This document shows positions 1 to 8,600 of a DNA stretch of 64,000 bases, in pieces. The stretch lies in assembly GCF_015751045.1 (NCBI RefSeq), contig NZ_BNJW01000004.1, positions 1 to 64,000 of the forward strand. The letters run 5' to 3'. The number at the start of each line of letters is the position of its first letter. Within the stretch, counting starts at the first letter, position 1. The notes under the pieces were generated by a model. That model saw only the letters and a program-made list of their open reading frames with translations, made no database searches and was not told the DNA's origin. Position numbers and translations under genes: made by a program. The DNA is from Enterococcus lactis (GTDB taxonomy: Bacteria; Bacillota; Bacilli; Lactobacillales; Enterococcaceae).

Positions 1-373
1 AAGTCCGATAGATACCATCCTCAGCCCATAATGCTTTAGGGGTGACTCTTTTCGCCTTCATCATTTCTTTATTCACATAAATAGGATAATCTTTCATCTT
101 GTCAAAAAATCGGATATCCGTATAGTTGATTTTTTCTTCTCTGAATTCGTAAAGTTTTTGTGCATATATTTTTTTAGAAACTACGAGAAGCCTTTCGCTA
201 ATCCGCCATGACCTGGCAACACACAATCTATTTGAGTAATTGAGAAATTCTAAAACTGCCTCCTGATGACTAGTTAGCCCGTCATACTCTTCTTCCTTGA
301 AAAAAGCATAGCGTAAAACGGTCCAATCACGCTCCAAATAAAAATCAATACTTTCTTTTTCTAATAGTTCCAT
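1..373 (-). CDS. Hypothetical protein, C-terminus cut by window edge
   Basis: An open frame starts at ATG 373 (MELLEKESIDFYLERDW...) and stays open to base 1, giving at least 124 residues. A GGAG-type ribosome site lies about 8 bases upstream. The product is charged and aromatic-rich, with several KK/EE runs, and shows no signal peptide or membrane segment, so it is probably cytoplasmic. I do not recognise the family. The first large gap of the window lies upstream of it (374-1070). Confidence 0.65.
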   Translation of the reverse strand, partial: MELLEKESIDFYLERDWTVLRYAFFKEEEYDGLTSHQEAVLEFLNYSNRLCVARSWRISERLLVVSKKIYAQKLYEFREEKINYTDIRFFDKMKDYPIYVNKEMMKAKRVTPKALWAEDGIYRT

Positions 374-577
374 CTTTTCTCTCCTTGTGTTCTTCTAACG
401 GCACTCCTGATACACCAACAAATCTGACCCTTTCATCTGCTACGTCAATACATGTTTCTCTCGAATTTTATTTATCCATTTTTATTTTATCGCAACTATC
501 AAGGCTTCTATTCCTATTATTTCTTTTTGAAGAAAAGATAGTTCTTGACTCATGGGAATCGCTGGATTTGTAAAAAA

Positions 578-690
578 AGGTTGTGAAATCAGCGCCTTGG
601 CTTAAGTATTAGAAAAGCAAAACAGCAAAATATAAGGAGCTATTTTACCGTTTTTTGAACTAATACCAAAGGGTAGCTGATTGCACAACG
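578..690 (+). repeat. Dispersed palindromic intergenic repeat, copy 1
   Basis: It begins AGGTTGTGAAATCAGC and ends GCTGATTGCACAAC, so the two ends are near-complementary. Inside, AAGTATTAG pairs with CTAATACC. The same opening recurs at 19487, 19611, 40769 and 53909 on the plus strand and at 14951 on the minus strand, always between genes. This copy is most like the one at 53909-54021. Confidence 0.7.
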
Positions 691-862
691 TGTCTTTTTA
701 TAGTATAAAATTTTAGACAAATACATGATGTAAAAATAAATTTCGCAAAAAAACTTAACAACTTTCGAAAACTTTCGTCACAAAATATTCACAACTAATG
801 ACTATTATATAAGCATACCAACAAACAACCCTAACAACACTTTTTCATTTTTAACTCCTTAT

Positions 863-896
863 CCTGCTAGCTCCCCGGCTAGCAGGACCTTTTTTT
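863..896 (+). terminator. Isolated rho-independent terminator
   Basis: CCTGCTAGC (863-871) pairs perfectly with GCTAGCAGG (878-886) around a six-base loop. ACC and seven T follow on the plus strand. No plus-strand gene lies upstream in the window, so it may end an unidentified small RNA or protect against read-through. Confidence 0.7.
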
Positions 897-930
897 ATCA
901 AAAAAACTTGTCCCATACAATCGATTCAAC

Positions 931-1021
931 TAATCAACCGAATGCTGTCATGCTGTGATACTCATCGTAAAACGTTTCGTTTTATCGGTATCCGCTTAAA
1001 GCATTCGGTTATTTTTGATTA
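931..1021. other. Nested inverted repeat, possible structured RNA or bidirectional terminator
   Basis: Four nested arms are visible: TAATCA (931-936) with TGATTA (1016-1021), AACCGAATGCT (936-946) with AGCATTCGGTT (1000-1010), GATAC (957-961) with GTATC (988-992), and TAAAACG (968-974) with CGTTTTA (978-984). The structure sits just beyond the 3' end of the gene at 1071-1445. The T-run is weak on the plus strand and absent on the minus strand, so a plain terminator is not a full explanation. Confidence 0.5.
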
Positions 1022-1070
1022 GTAATGATTGATGGTACAAGCTCATACGTGCTTTTCTATCTGGTATAAA

Positions 1071-1445
1071 TTATTTTGATAACCGTTCCTGTTCTCCTGC
1101 TGGCGAAAGGATTGTTATTTTTTCAATTTGTTCTACGGGAACCATGCGGATCTGCTGCTCTTCGTTTTGTAGGCGGATCATTACTCGGTCTTTTTCGACC
1201 GTTTTTGTCGCCACCCAACCTGAGATCGTTTCATACTTGCTACTCAAACGATTCGCTCTTACTTGTAAGATAACTAGACTATGTTCAGTCGCAGCTGTTT
1301 GCAGCTCAAGAATAAACTTTCCTTGCAATCGTACATTCTTAGCATGTTCTTCAGTGTCATTTACAAAAGAATCAAAAAGTTGATACGAGGTATGAGTAAC
1401 TAACTTCGTAAGCTTCTTCATTGGTGATACTGTCTCTTCGTTCAT
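1071..1445 (-). CDS. Hypothetical protein, 124 residues
   Basis: I chose ATG 1445 (MNEETVSPMKKLTK) because AAAGGAGG lies ten bases upstream. The GTG nine bases further up would touch that ribosome site. The C-terminal half (SGWVATKTVEKDRVMIRLQ then VPVEQIEKITIL) alternates like a small beta-barrel of the YolD/Sm-like kind, but this is only a shape resemblance. There is no signal peptide or membrane segment. Function is unknown. It follows the phosphatase gene at 1562 on the same strand after about 115 bases. Confidence 0.7.
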   Translation of the reverse strand: MNEETVSPMKKLTKLVTHTSYQLFDSFVNDTEEHAKNVRLQGKFILELQTAATEHSLVILQVRANRLSSKYETISGWVATKTVEKDRVMIRLQNEEQQIRMVPVEQIEKITILSPAGEQERLSK

Positions 1446-1561
1446 CGAATGCACTCCTCCTTTAGCTAAGAAAGTGTTACTTAATTAATCTTATTTTACC
1501 TAACATTTTACAAAAAAACAAGGAAATGCTCTAACGTCTCTAAAAAAAGAAAGCGCTGATT

Positions 1562-2044
1562 TTAGAAACTGTTTGTTATTTTATTTTCATCCATCCAAAT
1601 GTTCCACCAATGATCTAACCCTTCTGTGATCAATTGATATGTCTCATCAAAGTTATTGGTATAGTATGGATCGGGAACATTTTCTTTTTCTTTTCCAGGG
1701 ATGCTACTTAAAAACAAATGGATTTTTTCCTGTGCTGAGCGTGGTGCTCTTCTTTTCAGTTCTTCTACATTTTCTTGATCCATGCCAATGATCCAATCAA
1801 AAGTTTCAAAATCGTGGGGTGTGATTTGACGAGCAACCATATTCGTCATATCCACATTTTCTTGGTTCAATATTTTTTTCGTTCCAGGGTGCGGTGTCTT
1901 TCCAACTTCATACGTACTTGTAGCAGCAGAATCCACAAAAAATTCTGCTTCCTTTCCTTCTGATGCTATTCGTTTCTTCAACAAGCCTTCTGCCATTGGT
2001 GAACGGCAAATATTTCCCAAACAAACAAATAAAATTTTTGTCAT
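1562..2044 (-). CDS. Low-molecular-weight protein-tyrosine phosphatase
   Basis: The product should remove phosphate from tyrosine residues (arginine-phosphate in some relatives) in the cytoplasm. The 160-residue length fits the LMW-PTP family. The active-site loop CX5R is seen at residues 8-14 (CLGNICR, followed by SPMAEG), and the general-acid aspartate sits in the late DPYY motif. It lies downstream of ruvAB and the TetR gene on the same strand, as PTPs often do in lactobacilli and enterococci. Its physiological substrate cannot be read from the sequence. Confidence 0.92.
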   Translation of the reverse strand: MTKILFVCLGNICRSPMAEGLLKKRIASEGKEAEFFVDSAATSTYEVGKTPHPGTKKILNQENVDMTNMVARQITPHDFETFDWIIGMDQENVEELKRRAPRSAQEKIHLFLSSIPGKEKENVPDPYYTNNFDETYQLITEGLDHWWNIWMDENKITNSF

Positions 2045-2096
2045 TTTCCCATCTCCTTTTAACGATCATGGCTTTTTCAACGAAAGATTATTTCTA

Positions 2097-2675
2097 TTAC
2101 TGTTCTTCCAACTCTTCTTTTGCATAAAGACGATAAGAGTATAATTCCGTATCCTTGGCTAAACGGAAAAGCTGCATAGCGATTTCCATCGGTGTTTCTT
2201 CATATTCATTCGTGATCCAATTGACTAACACGCCGCTGCAACCGTAAGAAAAAAAACGAGCATAAAATAGTTTATCTTTTGCAGAAAGCTGTCTTTCTTC
2301 ATCCATTTGCTCAAAAATCTTGATAAAAGATTTTTGGATTAGTTGAGAAAATTCTTTTTGTAAAATTTCTTGGTCAGAAAGCACAGTATTTGCGTAAAAC
2401 TCTTTCTTTTCAGCAATTGCTTTCAGCATTTTCAATGCTTGCTCTTCCCAATTATCAAGAGTAAGACATTGCGGGTCTAAATAATGCAAGGCATCCTCAC
2501 AATAGACCCAACGAAGCAAATCGTATTTATCTGTAAAATGATAATAAAATGTTTGACGATTGATTTTTGCTTCATTTGCGATTTTTTGGACGCTGATTTT
2601 TCGAAAAGATTGTGTTTGGCACAAATCAATCAATACGTTTTTGATCAATTGTTTCGTACGTGTTGTATCACTCAT
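2097..2675 (-). CDS. TetR/AcrR-family transcriptional regulator
   Basis: This is a 192-residue DNA-binding repressor. The N-terminal helix-turn-helix is clear at about residues 25-48 (ISVQKIANEAKINRQTFYYHF). The ligand domain after it resembles the TetR_C_8 type found in DhaS-like regulators of Firmicutes, with the typical WITNEYEETPMEIA stretch near the end. It starts 28 bases after the end of ruvB and may be co-transcribed with it. No target operator or adjacent transport gene was found, so the ligand and regulon are unknown. Confidence 0.9.
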   Translation of the reverse strand: MSDTTRTKQLIKNVLIDLCQTQSFRKISVQKIANEAKINRQTFYYHFTDKYDLLRWVYCEDALHYLDPQCLTLDNWEEQALKMLKAIAEKKEFYANTVLSDQEILQKEFSQLIQKSFIKIFEQMDEERQLSAKDKLFYARFFSYGCSGVLVNWITNEYEETPMEIAMQLFRLAKDTELYSYRLYAKEELEEQ

Positions 2676-2703
2676 TCATTTTCCTCCAATCTAAAAGCAA
2701 AAA

Positions 2704-3705
2704 TCACATATGATAGTCGTAGCCGAAATGTTCATAAGCATAAGCCGTAGCCATTCGCCCTCTAGGTGTACGCTTTAAAAATCCTTTTTGGATCAAGTAC
2801 GGTTCATACATATCTTCGACTGTTTCTCGTTCTTCTCCTATATTTACGGAAAGCGTGCTTAATCCTACGGGTCCGCCGCCATATAATTCGATCATCGTCC
2901 GTAACAATTTCTGGTCAACATAATCCAAACCAGCTTGATCGACTTGTAGCAAAGTAAGCGCCTGATCTGCTATAGGACGATCGATTTTCCCGTCTCCTTG
3001 AACTTGCGCAAAATCACGAACCCGTTTGAGTAAGCGATTCGCGATTCTAGGCGTTCCTCGCGATCGGCGAGCAATTTCCAATGCCCCTTCTTCAATGATC
3101 TCTGTTTGAAAAATATCCGAAGAACGTAAAACGATCTCCTGCAGTTCCTGTTCGTCATAATATTCCATATGTGAAATGATGCCAAATCGATCGCGTAAAG
3201 GTGCAGAAAGCATACCTGCTCGCGTCGTCGCCCCAATCAAAGTAAAGGGAGGAAGAGGGAAATGGACCGGATGTGCGGTTGGTCCTTGTCCTACCATGAT
3301 GTCTACATAAAAATCTTCCATGGCCGAATAAAGCATCTCTTCTACTACTCTAGGCAATCGATGGATCTCATCGATAAATAGGACATCCCCTGCTTCCAGT
3401 TCATTCAAGATCGCTACTAAATCACCCGGACGTTCGATAGCGGGGCCGCTTGTCGTACGAATGTTCACAGTCATCTCATTAGCAATGACCATAGCCATCG
3501 TCGTTTTCCCTAATCCAGGAGGCCCATACAACAGAACATGATCTAATGGTTCTTCCCGATTTCTGGCAGCTTCGATGTAGATCTGAAGTTCTTGTTTGAC
3601 TTTTCTCTGCCCGATATACTGAGAAAGCAACTGCGGACGAAGAGATTTTTCCAAACTCAGTTCATTTTCGCCAGTTTCTGGTGATAACAAGTATTCATCT
3701 GTCAT
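2704..3705 (-). CDS. ruvB: Holliday junction branch-migration ATPase RuvB
   Basis: RuvB is the hexameric AAA+ motor that drives branch migration of Holliday junctions with RuvA. The 333-residue length is standard. The Walker [10 protein letters not shown] is near residue 60, the Walker B DEIHR near residue 112, sensor 1 lies in GATTRAG, and the C-terminal winged helix ends [13 protein letters not shown]. The ATG has an AGGAGG site and lies 12 bases after ruvA, so the two are an operon. The downstream TetR gene is on the same strand. Confidence 0.98.
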   Translation of the reverse strand: MTDEYLLSPETGENELSLEKSLRPQLLSQYIGQRKVKQELQIYIEAARNREEPLDHVLLYGPPGLGKTTMAMVIANEMTVNIRTTSGPAIERPGDLVAILNELEAGDVLFIDEIHRLPRVVEEMLYSAMEDFYVDIMVGQGPTAHPVHFPLPPFTLIGATTRAGMLSAPLRDRFGIISHMEYYDEQELQEIVLRSSDIFQTEIIEEGALEIARRSRGTPRIANRLLKRVRDFAQVQGDGKIDRPIADQALTLLQVDQAGLDYVDQKLLRTMIELYGGGPVGLSTLSVNIGEERETVEDMYEPYLIQKGFLKRTPRGRMATAYAYEHFGYDYHM

Positions 3706-3717
3706 TTGGTCTCCTCC

Positions 3718-4320
3718 TTATTTTTTCATCATCAGCTTGAGTGCTTGGCGTAAATACTCATCTGTTGTCTGATTGTCGACTTCTTTTAATTGTTTTTCTA
3801 CACGTTTGATTTCTCTATCACTGTAACCAAGAGCTGAGAGAGCCTCCATTGCTTCAGATAGAGCGGTAGCGTCTTTTGTATTTGCTTCATCGAATAGACT
3901 GAAGGGCGTATCGATACTCAGCTCACCAAATTTTCCTTTTAGATCCAAGATCATTTGTTGCGCCGTCTTCTTCCCTACCCCTGGAAATTTTGTCAAATAA
4001 GTGACATCACTGGATTCCACTGCTTGGATCAAACCGGAGTGGTCTTCACTTGCCATGATCGCAAGAGCACTTTTTGGACCGATTCCTGAAACACTGACTA
4101 ATCGCAAAAACAGTTGTTTTTCTTCTAAAGAATCAAATCCATACAAAAGATGCGCATCTTCGCGGATCACCTGATGGACATAAATTTTTATTTTTTGATT
4201 TAGTTTGCTGCTGTAGCGGTAAGGATTTCCTAGTGCGATCTGGTAGCCGATACCATTGGTTTCTACTACTATGTAATAGGGGTTGATAAAGGTAACCACA
4301 CCTGTCAGATATTCATACAT
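3718..4320 (-). CDS. ruvA: Holliday junction DNA-binding subunit RuvA
   Basis: RuvA binds four-way junctions as a tetramer and loads RuvB. The 200-residue protein begins [19 protein letters not shown], the OB-fold domain I. Two helix-hairpin-helix motifs follow ([15 protein letters not shown] and [19 protein letters not shown]), and a C-terminal three-helix domain III contacts RuvB. It is the first gene of ruvAB. The 170 bases upstream are mainly the msrB terminator. Confidence 0.97.
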   Translation of the reverse strand: MYEYLTGVVTFINPYYIVVETNGIGYQIALGNPYRYSSKLNQKIKIYVHQVIREDAHLLYGFDSLEEKQLFLRLVSVSGIGPKSALAIMASEDHSGLIQAVESSDVTYLTKFPGVGKKTAQQMILDLKGKFGELSIDTPFSLFDEANTKDATALSEAMEALSALGYSDREIKRVEKQLKEVDNQTTDEYLRQALKLMMKK

Positions 4321-4432
4321 ATTCTAGTCCTCTTTCTTTTGCACACATACGTTCCCTTTATTGTAGCACATTTCACCTTGTGAAAAAAGGAGTCTGGGGA
4401 GCGTTTCTTTCAAATAGCAATCGCTTGAATAA

Positions 4433-4480
4433 AAAAGAGCGGACGATCGAGTGAAGCCCCGTATTGTACCGCTCTTTTTG
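4433..4480 (-). terminator. Terminator downstream of msrB
   Basis: AAAAAGAGCGG (4433-4443) pairs with CCGCTCTTTTT (4470-4480). On the minus strand it follows the msrB stop within ten bases. The A/T flanks are symmetrical, so it could work in both directions. Confidence 0.85.
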
Positions 4481-4488
4481 TATTTTCA

Positions 4489-4935
4489 TTATTCTACCAG
4501 TGATTTGTATTCGCCATAACCGAGTTCATCCATCTTTTCATAGGGAATGAATTTTAGTGAGGCAGAATTGATGCAGTAACGCAGACCGCCTTTATCTACT
4601 GGGCCATCGGTAAATACATGCCCGAGATGAGAGTTTGCTTCTTTGCTTCGAACTTCTATTCGATGCATGCCATGAGAAAAATCGGCTTTTTCGCGTACTT
4701 GTCTTTTCGCTATTGGTTTGCTGAATGATGGCCAGCCACAACCAGCGTCATATTTTTCCGCAGAGCTAAATAACGGTTCGCCGCTGACGATATCGACGTA
4801 GATCCCTTTTTCGTAAAAATCATCGTATTTTCCGGTAAATGGACGTTCTGTTGCATTTTCTTGTGTGACTGCATAAGCCATCGGTGATAATTTTTCTTTC
4901 AGTTCTTCTTTTTCTGGTCTTGTTGGTTTATCCAT
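4489..4935 (-). CDS. msrB: Peptide-methionine (R)-S-oxide reductase MsrB
   Basis: MsrB reduces the R epimer of methionine sulfoxide in oxidised proteins. I start it at ATG 4935 ([13 protein letters not shown]), with AGGGGG eight bases upstream, giving 148 residues. A longer frame reaches 5040 but overlaps the next gene and lacks a site. The family motif GCGWPSF is present, and the catalytic cysteine lies in RYCINSASL near the C-terminus. The CxxC zinc pairs of some MsrBs are absent. It stands alone, without msrA, ahead of its own terminator. Confidence 0.95.
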   Translation of the reverse strand: MDKPTRPEKEELKEKLSPMAYAVTQENATERPFTGKYDDFYEKGIYVDIVSGEPLFSSAEKYDAGCGWPSFSKPIAKRQVREKADFSHGMHRIEVRSKEANSHLGHVFTDGPVDKGGLRYCINSASLKFIPYEKMDELGYGEYKSLVE

Positions 4936-5011
4936 TAAAAATGCCCCCTTTGTGATCCTATCATAGCGCCAAAGCAGACAGATGCCAACAATTTGCTTTC
5001 TTTCGAAACAT

Positions 5012-5725
5012 TTACACTTTTCGGCGCCGGGCAAACTCAACGAAACGGAATTTATCTAATCGGTGTACCGACTCAGAATACTCAAAACAGCGGGTATCTT
5101 CCAAATGAACAAGACTTCTGACGACCACTGCGTAAGTGTCATCGTGAAGATCCATCGTTGTTTTCATGATATCTGTTACTTCTTCTACTGTGATTTCCTT
5201 TTGTGCGTAAGCAATCGTTAAAGAAAGCTCATTTTCAAAATATTCATAGATCGATCCTTGTGCTTGTACTGGGGTTAAATGAGGAACGATCTCCTTTAAT
5301 AGATAATCAGTATCTAATATAACCACTTCACCATCGATTTTTCTTTCGCGTATCAAATGCCAGACAGGTGCACCAATCTCCCAGCCAGTAATCTCATTCA
5401 GTGCTTTTGTTACTTCTGTTTCTTCTAACGTATGAACGATCGTTTCACTTGGAATACGTTGGGTTTCCTGTAGCTCTTTATAGCTTGTCAGTCCAGAAAT
5501 AGGAAAATCAAAGCGGTTTCGATCTAGTACGATCGACCCTTTTCCTTGTTTTTTTTGAATATATCCTTCCGTCGTCAAAAGATTCAGTGCTTTTCTAATT
5601 GTTTCTCGTGAAACACCGTAGATTTTGATCAATTGGTTCTCACTAGGCAAAAGCGAATGCGGAGGATATTCTTTCGCTAAAATTTTCTGTTCCAAATCTA
5701 AAAAAATTTCATTGAACTTGTTCAT
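5012..5725 (-). CDS. treR: GntR-family repressor of the adjacent PTS gene, TreR-like
   Basis: This 237-residue protein has an N-terminal winged helix (residues 1-70, with [20 protein letters not shown]) and a C-terminal UTRA effector domain that would bind a sugar phosphate. It is divergent from the PTS gene at 5948, and a perfect dyad at 5909-5926 resembles known TreR operators. The inferred effector is trehalose-6-phosphate. The symbol rests on similarity and on the neighbour, so another disaccharide phosphate remains possible. Confidence 0.85.
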   Translation of the reverse strand: MNKFNEIFLDLEQKILAKEYPPHSLLPSENQLIKIYGVSRETIRKALNLLTTEGYIQKKQGKGSIVLDRNRFDFPISGLTSYKELQETQRIPSETIVHTLEETEVTKALNEITGWEIGAPVWHLIRERKIDGEVVILDTDYLLKEIVPHLTPVQAQGSIYEYFENELSLTIAYAQKEITVEEVTDIMKTTMDLHDDTYAVVVRSLVHLEDTRCFEYSESVHRLDKFRFVEFARRRKV

Positions 5726-5867
5726 GTTTTTTCCCTCACTCGTTCTTCCATCATTTCTTCACTATACTACAGCTCTTTTTGTATTTCAATGTTCCTCTTT
5801 TTAAGAAAAGCTTATTTTATGCTTTTTAAAACGATATCATTTTTCTGGATGTTTTTGAATAAAACGC

Positions 5868-5896
5868 TTGCAATTCTTCCTAAAAAAAAGTATAGT
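5868..5896 (+). promoter_or_regulatory. Promoter of the PTS permease gene
   Basis: TTGCAA (5868-5873) and TATAGT (5891-5896) are separated by 17 bases. The -35 region overlaps a degenerate cre-like word, so CcpA control is possible but weakly supported. Confidence 0.7.
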
Positions 5897-5908
5897 AAAC
5901 GAAGAAGT

Positions 5909-5926
5909 AACTTGCATAGACAAGTT
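5909..5926. promoter_or_regulatory. Probable TreR operator
   Basis: AACTTG (5909-5914) and CAAGTT (5921-5926) form a perfect dyad with a six-base spacer. It lies just downstream of the promoter and about 20 bases before the start codon, where a bound repressor would block transcription. Confidence 0.65.
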
Positions 5927-5947
5927 AAAAGAAAGGGGTTTATTGAT

Positions 5948-7936
5948 ATGGCAAAGTATCAAGCAGATGCCGAGAAACTGCTACATGATATCGGCGGAAA
6001 AGAAAATATTGCTGCAGTTAGTCATTGTGCAACTCGTATGCGTTTCGTCCTAAATGATCCTGGAAAAGCAGATCAAAAAGCAATCGAAGATATTCCTAGC
6101 GTGAAAGGGATGTTCACGAATGCTGGGCAGTTCCAAGTCATCATAGGAAATGATGTTTCTACTTTTTATAACGACTTCGTTGCAGTATCCGGTGTTGAAG
6201 GGGTTTCCAAAGAACAAGGAAAAGCAGCAGCAAAACAAAACCTTCATCCCGTACAACGCGCCATTGCCGTCTTGGCAGAAATCTTTACACCACTGATTCC
6301 TGCAATTATCGTCGGCGGATTGATCCTTGGGTTCAGAAATGTACTTGAAGGTATCCAGTTTGAAAGTCTTGGTGGAACGATCGTTGAACACTCGCAATTT
6401 TGGAATGGCGTCAATGCCTTTTTATGGCTGCCAGGTGAAGCAATTTTCCATTTTCTTCCAGTAGGTATCACTTGGAGTATTGCGAAAAAGATGGGTACTA
6501 CACAAATATTAGGAATCGTTTTAGGAATTACATTAGTTTCTCCGCAATTATTAAATGCTTATAGTGTAGCTTCCACAGCCGCAGCAGATATTCCATTTTG
6601 GGATTTTGGTTTTGCTCAAGTCCAAATGATTGGTTATCAAGCACAAGTTATTCCAGCTATGCTGGCAGGGTTTATGTTAGCGTATCTAGAGATTTTCTTC
6701 CGCAAATATATCCCTCAGTCGATCTCAATGATCTTTGTTCCATTGTTTTCATTGTTACCAACTGTTTTAGCTGCTCACGTTATTTTAGGTCCTATCGGCT
6801 GGACAGTCGGAAGCTGGATTTCAACTATCGTAAATACCGGGTTGACGTCTTCTATCAGCTGGTTGTTTAGTGCTGTATTCGGGTTCCTGTATGCACCTTT
6901 AGTAATTACTGGTCTCCACCATATGACCAATGCGATTGATATGCAGCTGATTGCAGATTTCGGATCAACGAATTTATGGCCGATGATTGCTTTATCAAAT
7001 ATCGCCCAAGGCTCTGCAGTCTTAGCCATCGTCTTCTTGCATCGTGGGAACAAAAAAGAAGAACAAATCTCGATTCCAGCAATGATTTCTTGTTACTTAG
7101 GTGTAACTGAACCTGCTATGTTCGGAATCAATTTGAAATACGTCTATCCTTTCGTCGCAGCAATGGTCGGTTCTGGATTAGCTGGCATGTTTGCCAACTT
7201 GATGGATGTTCGAGCAAACGCGATCGGAGTAGGTGGTTTACCAGGAATACTAGCCATCCAAGCAGAAACATGGGTACCTTTCATCATCGCAATGATCATC
7301 GCTATCATCATTCCATTTGGCTTGACGATCGTCTTTAGACGTCAGGGAATCTTGAATAAGATTGATCCTGCTGTTCCTGAAAATGCTGCTGATGTACAGC
7401 TTCAAACAGCGAATGGCGCAACAGCAACACCACAGTCTTTCGAACCTGTTTCAGCAACTGGTACGGCAGTTGCAACAAAAGAAACATTATTCGCAGTGGC
7501 TGCTGGGAACATCAAGGAAATTACTGAAGTAAATGACCCAGTTTTCTCACAAAAAATGATGGGTGACGGTTATGCTGTCGAACCGTCAAACGGCAAAGTC
7601 TATGCACCAGTAAATGGTAAAGTGACGAGCGTCTTTGAAACAAAACATGCCATTGGTATTCTTTCTGATGAGGGGCTGGAAGTACTTGTTCACATGGGAT
7701 TAGATACCGTTGAACTAAAAGGCGTTCCTTTCACTGTATTCGTGAAAGAAGGAGATCTTGTCACACCAGAAACTCTGATTGCTGAAATGGATTTGCCAGA
7801 AATAGAACAAGCTGGTAAGAAAACTGACATTATTGTTGCTTTAACTAATAACGAAAAAGTTGCTGGTCTATCCCTTGACCAATCAGGACTTGTTCGCCCA
7901 GGCGAAGCAGTCGGTAACGCTGAAGTAAAATCTTAA
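5948..7936 (+). CDS. treP: PTS sugar transporter EIIBCA, probably trehalose-specific
   Basis: The permease imports and phosphorylates a disaccharide, most likely trehalose to trehalose-6-phosphate. I start it at ATG 5948 (MAKYQADAEK), with AAAGGGG nine bases upstream. The upstream open frame to 5789 has no site. Of 662 residues, the first 90 form EIIB with the phospho-cysteine in SHCATRMRF. About 105-465 is the multi-helix EIIC, and 510-650 is EIIA with the active histidine in VLVHMGLDTV. No phosphotrehalase gene accompanies it here, which is unusual for a tre locus. Confidence 0.88.
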   Translation: MAKYQADAEKLLHDIGGKENIAAVSHCATRMRFVLNDPGKADQKAIEDIPSVKGMFTNAGQFQVIIGNDVSTFYNDFVAVSGVEGVSKEQGKAAAKQNLHPVQRAIAVLAEIFTPLIPAIIVGGLILGFRNVLEGIQFESLGGTIVEHSQFWNGVNAFLWLPGEAIFHFLPVGITWSIAKKMGTTQILGIVLGITLVSPQLLNAYSVASTAAADIPFWDFGFAQVQMIGYQAQVIPAMLAGFMLAYLEIFFRKYIPQSISMIFVPLFSLLPTVLAAHVILGPIGWTVGSWISTIVNTGLTSSISWLFSAVFGFLYAPLVITGLHHMTNAIDMQLIADFGSTNLWPMIALSNIAQGSAVLAIVFLHRGNKKEEQISIPAMISCYLGVTEPAMFGINLKYVYPFVAAMVGSGLAGMFANLMDVRANAIGVGGLPGILAIQAETWVPFIIAMIIAIIIPFGLTIVFRRQGILNKIDPAVPENAADVQLQTANGATATPQSFEPVSATGTAVATKETLFAVAAGNIKEITEVNDPVFSQKMMGDGYAVEPSNGKVYAPVNGKVTSVFETKHAIGILSDEGLEVLVHMGLDTVELKGVPFTVFVKEGDLVTPETLIAEMDLPEIEQAGKKTDIIVALTNNEKVAGLSLDQSGLVRPGEAVGNAEVKS

Positions 7937-7962
7937 TCAGAGTAGATAAGTAATCTTTTCAA

Positions 7963-8018
7963 TAAAAAAGCGGGCTATCATGGATTTTCAATCGAAAATC
8001 AGATAGTCCGCTTTTTTG
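7963..8018. terminator. Bidirectional terminator between treP and maf
   Basis: AAAAAAGCGG pairs with CCGCTTTTTT, and inside it GCTATC with GATAGT and GATTTTC with GAAAATC. Convergent genes end on both sides of it. Confidence 0.88.
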
Positions 8019-8019
8019 T

Positions 8020-8580
8020 TTAATTGAATGTTTTCAGTGCCTGATTGACAGCACCAATCGGAAACCCTACGATACTGTAGTAATCTCCAGAAATTTCTTT
8101 GACGAATACACTTGCAGCATTTTGGATGCCGTATGCCCCTGCTTTATCCGCATAGTCTCCCGTCTCCAAGTAACGATTGATTTCTTCATCTGTCAGTGGG
8201 TAAAAAGTGACATGTGCTTCTGCTAGTATTCGTTCTTCTCGCTCCTTTGTTTTTAAAACAACTGCTGTGTATACAGTATGTGTTTCCCCGCTTAATTTTT
8301 TCAACATGACTTCAGCCTCAGCCATATCTTCTGGTTTACCCATGATCTCCTGGTTGAGAACAACAGTCGTGTCACTAGCAATCACTAAGCTGTCTTTCTT
8401 TTCTTTTTGTTCCCAAACAGTTCGTGCTTTTTCTTCAGCCATTCTGCGTACATAATCGACTGGCAGTTCGTCTGGAAATGGCGTTTCATCAATATCAGCA
8501 GGTTCGATCTCGAATTCTGAAACGATGTGAGCCAATAACTCTTTTCTTCTTGGTGATTGGGATGCTAGTATAATCTTCAT
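8020..8580 (-). CDS. maf: Maf-family nucleotide pyrophosphatase
   Basis: Maf/YhdE proteins hydrolyse dTTP, UTP and modified nucleotides to monophosphates, keeping them out of nucleic acid. The start is ATG 8580 (MKIILASQSPRRKELL), the family's hallmark N-terminus. The frame extends upstream only by running over the mutL end. It has 186 residues. Catalytic features include SDTTVVL and the GDYADKAGAYGIQ stretch. It follows mutL after about 20 bases and is probably in the mutS-mutL transcript. Confidence 0.95.
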   Translation of the reverse strand: MKIILASQSPRRKELLAHIVSEFEIEPADIDETPFPDELPVDYVRRMAEEKARTVWEQKEKKDSLVIASDTTVVLNQEIMGKPEDMAEAEVMLKKLSGETHTVYTAVVLKTKEREERILAEAHVTFYPLTDEEINRYLETGDYADKAGAYGIQNAASVFVKEISGDYYSIVGFPIGAVNQALKTFN

Positions 8581-8600
8581 GTTTCCCTCTTCTCTCTGAC

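Larger units (their letters stand above)
374..1070. other. Gene-poor 700-base stretch with repeat and hairpins
   Basis: No convincing protein gene was found. The stretch holds a palindromic repeat copy (578-690), an isolated plus-strand terminator hairpin (863-896) and a nested inverted repeat (931-1021). A minus-strand AAGGAG with ATG at 848 opens only five codons. A 62-codon plus-strand frame at 385-573 lacks a ribosome site and looks like chance. Confidence 0.6.

Noticed and set aside
385-573. 62-codon plus-strand frame near the left edge
   Set aside because: No ribosome site, low-complexity phenylalanine/serine content, and it overlaps the upstream region of the minus-strand gene and the repeat.
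4936-5040. Longer start for msrB
   Set aside because: It would overlap the treR 3' end and lacks a ribosome site; the ATG at 4935 has one and gives the normal length.
5860-5875. cre site at the treP -35 region
   Set aside because: The leading TG of the consensus is missing; it was kept only as a remark under the promoter.
5789-5947. Longer start for the PTS permease
   Set aside because: It would translate through the promoter and operator; EIIB begins at 5948 after a good ribosome site.
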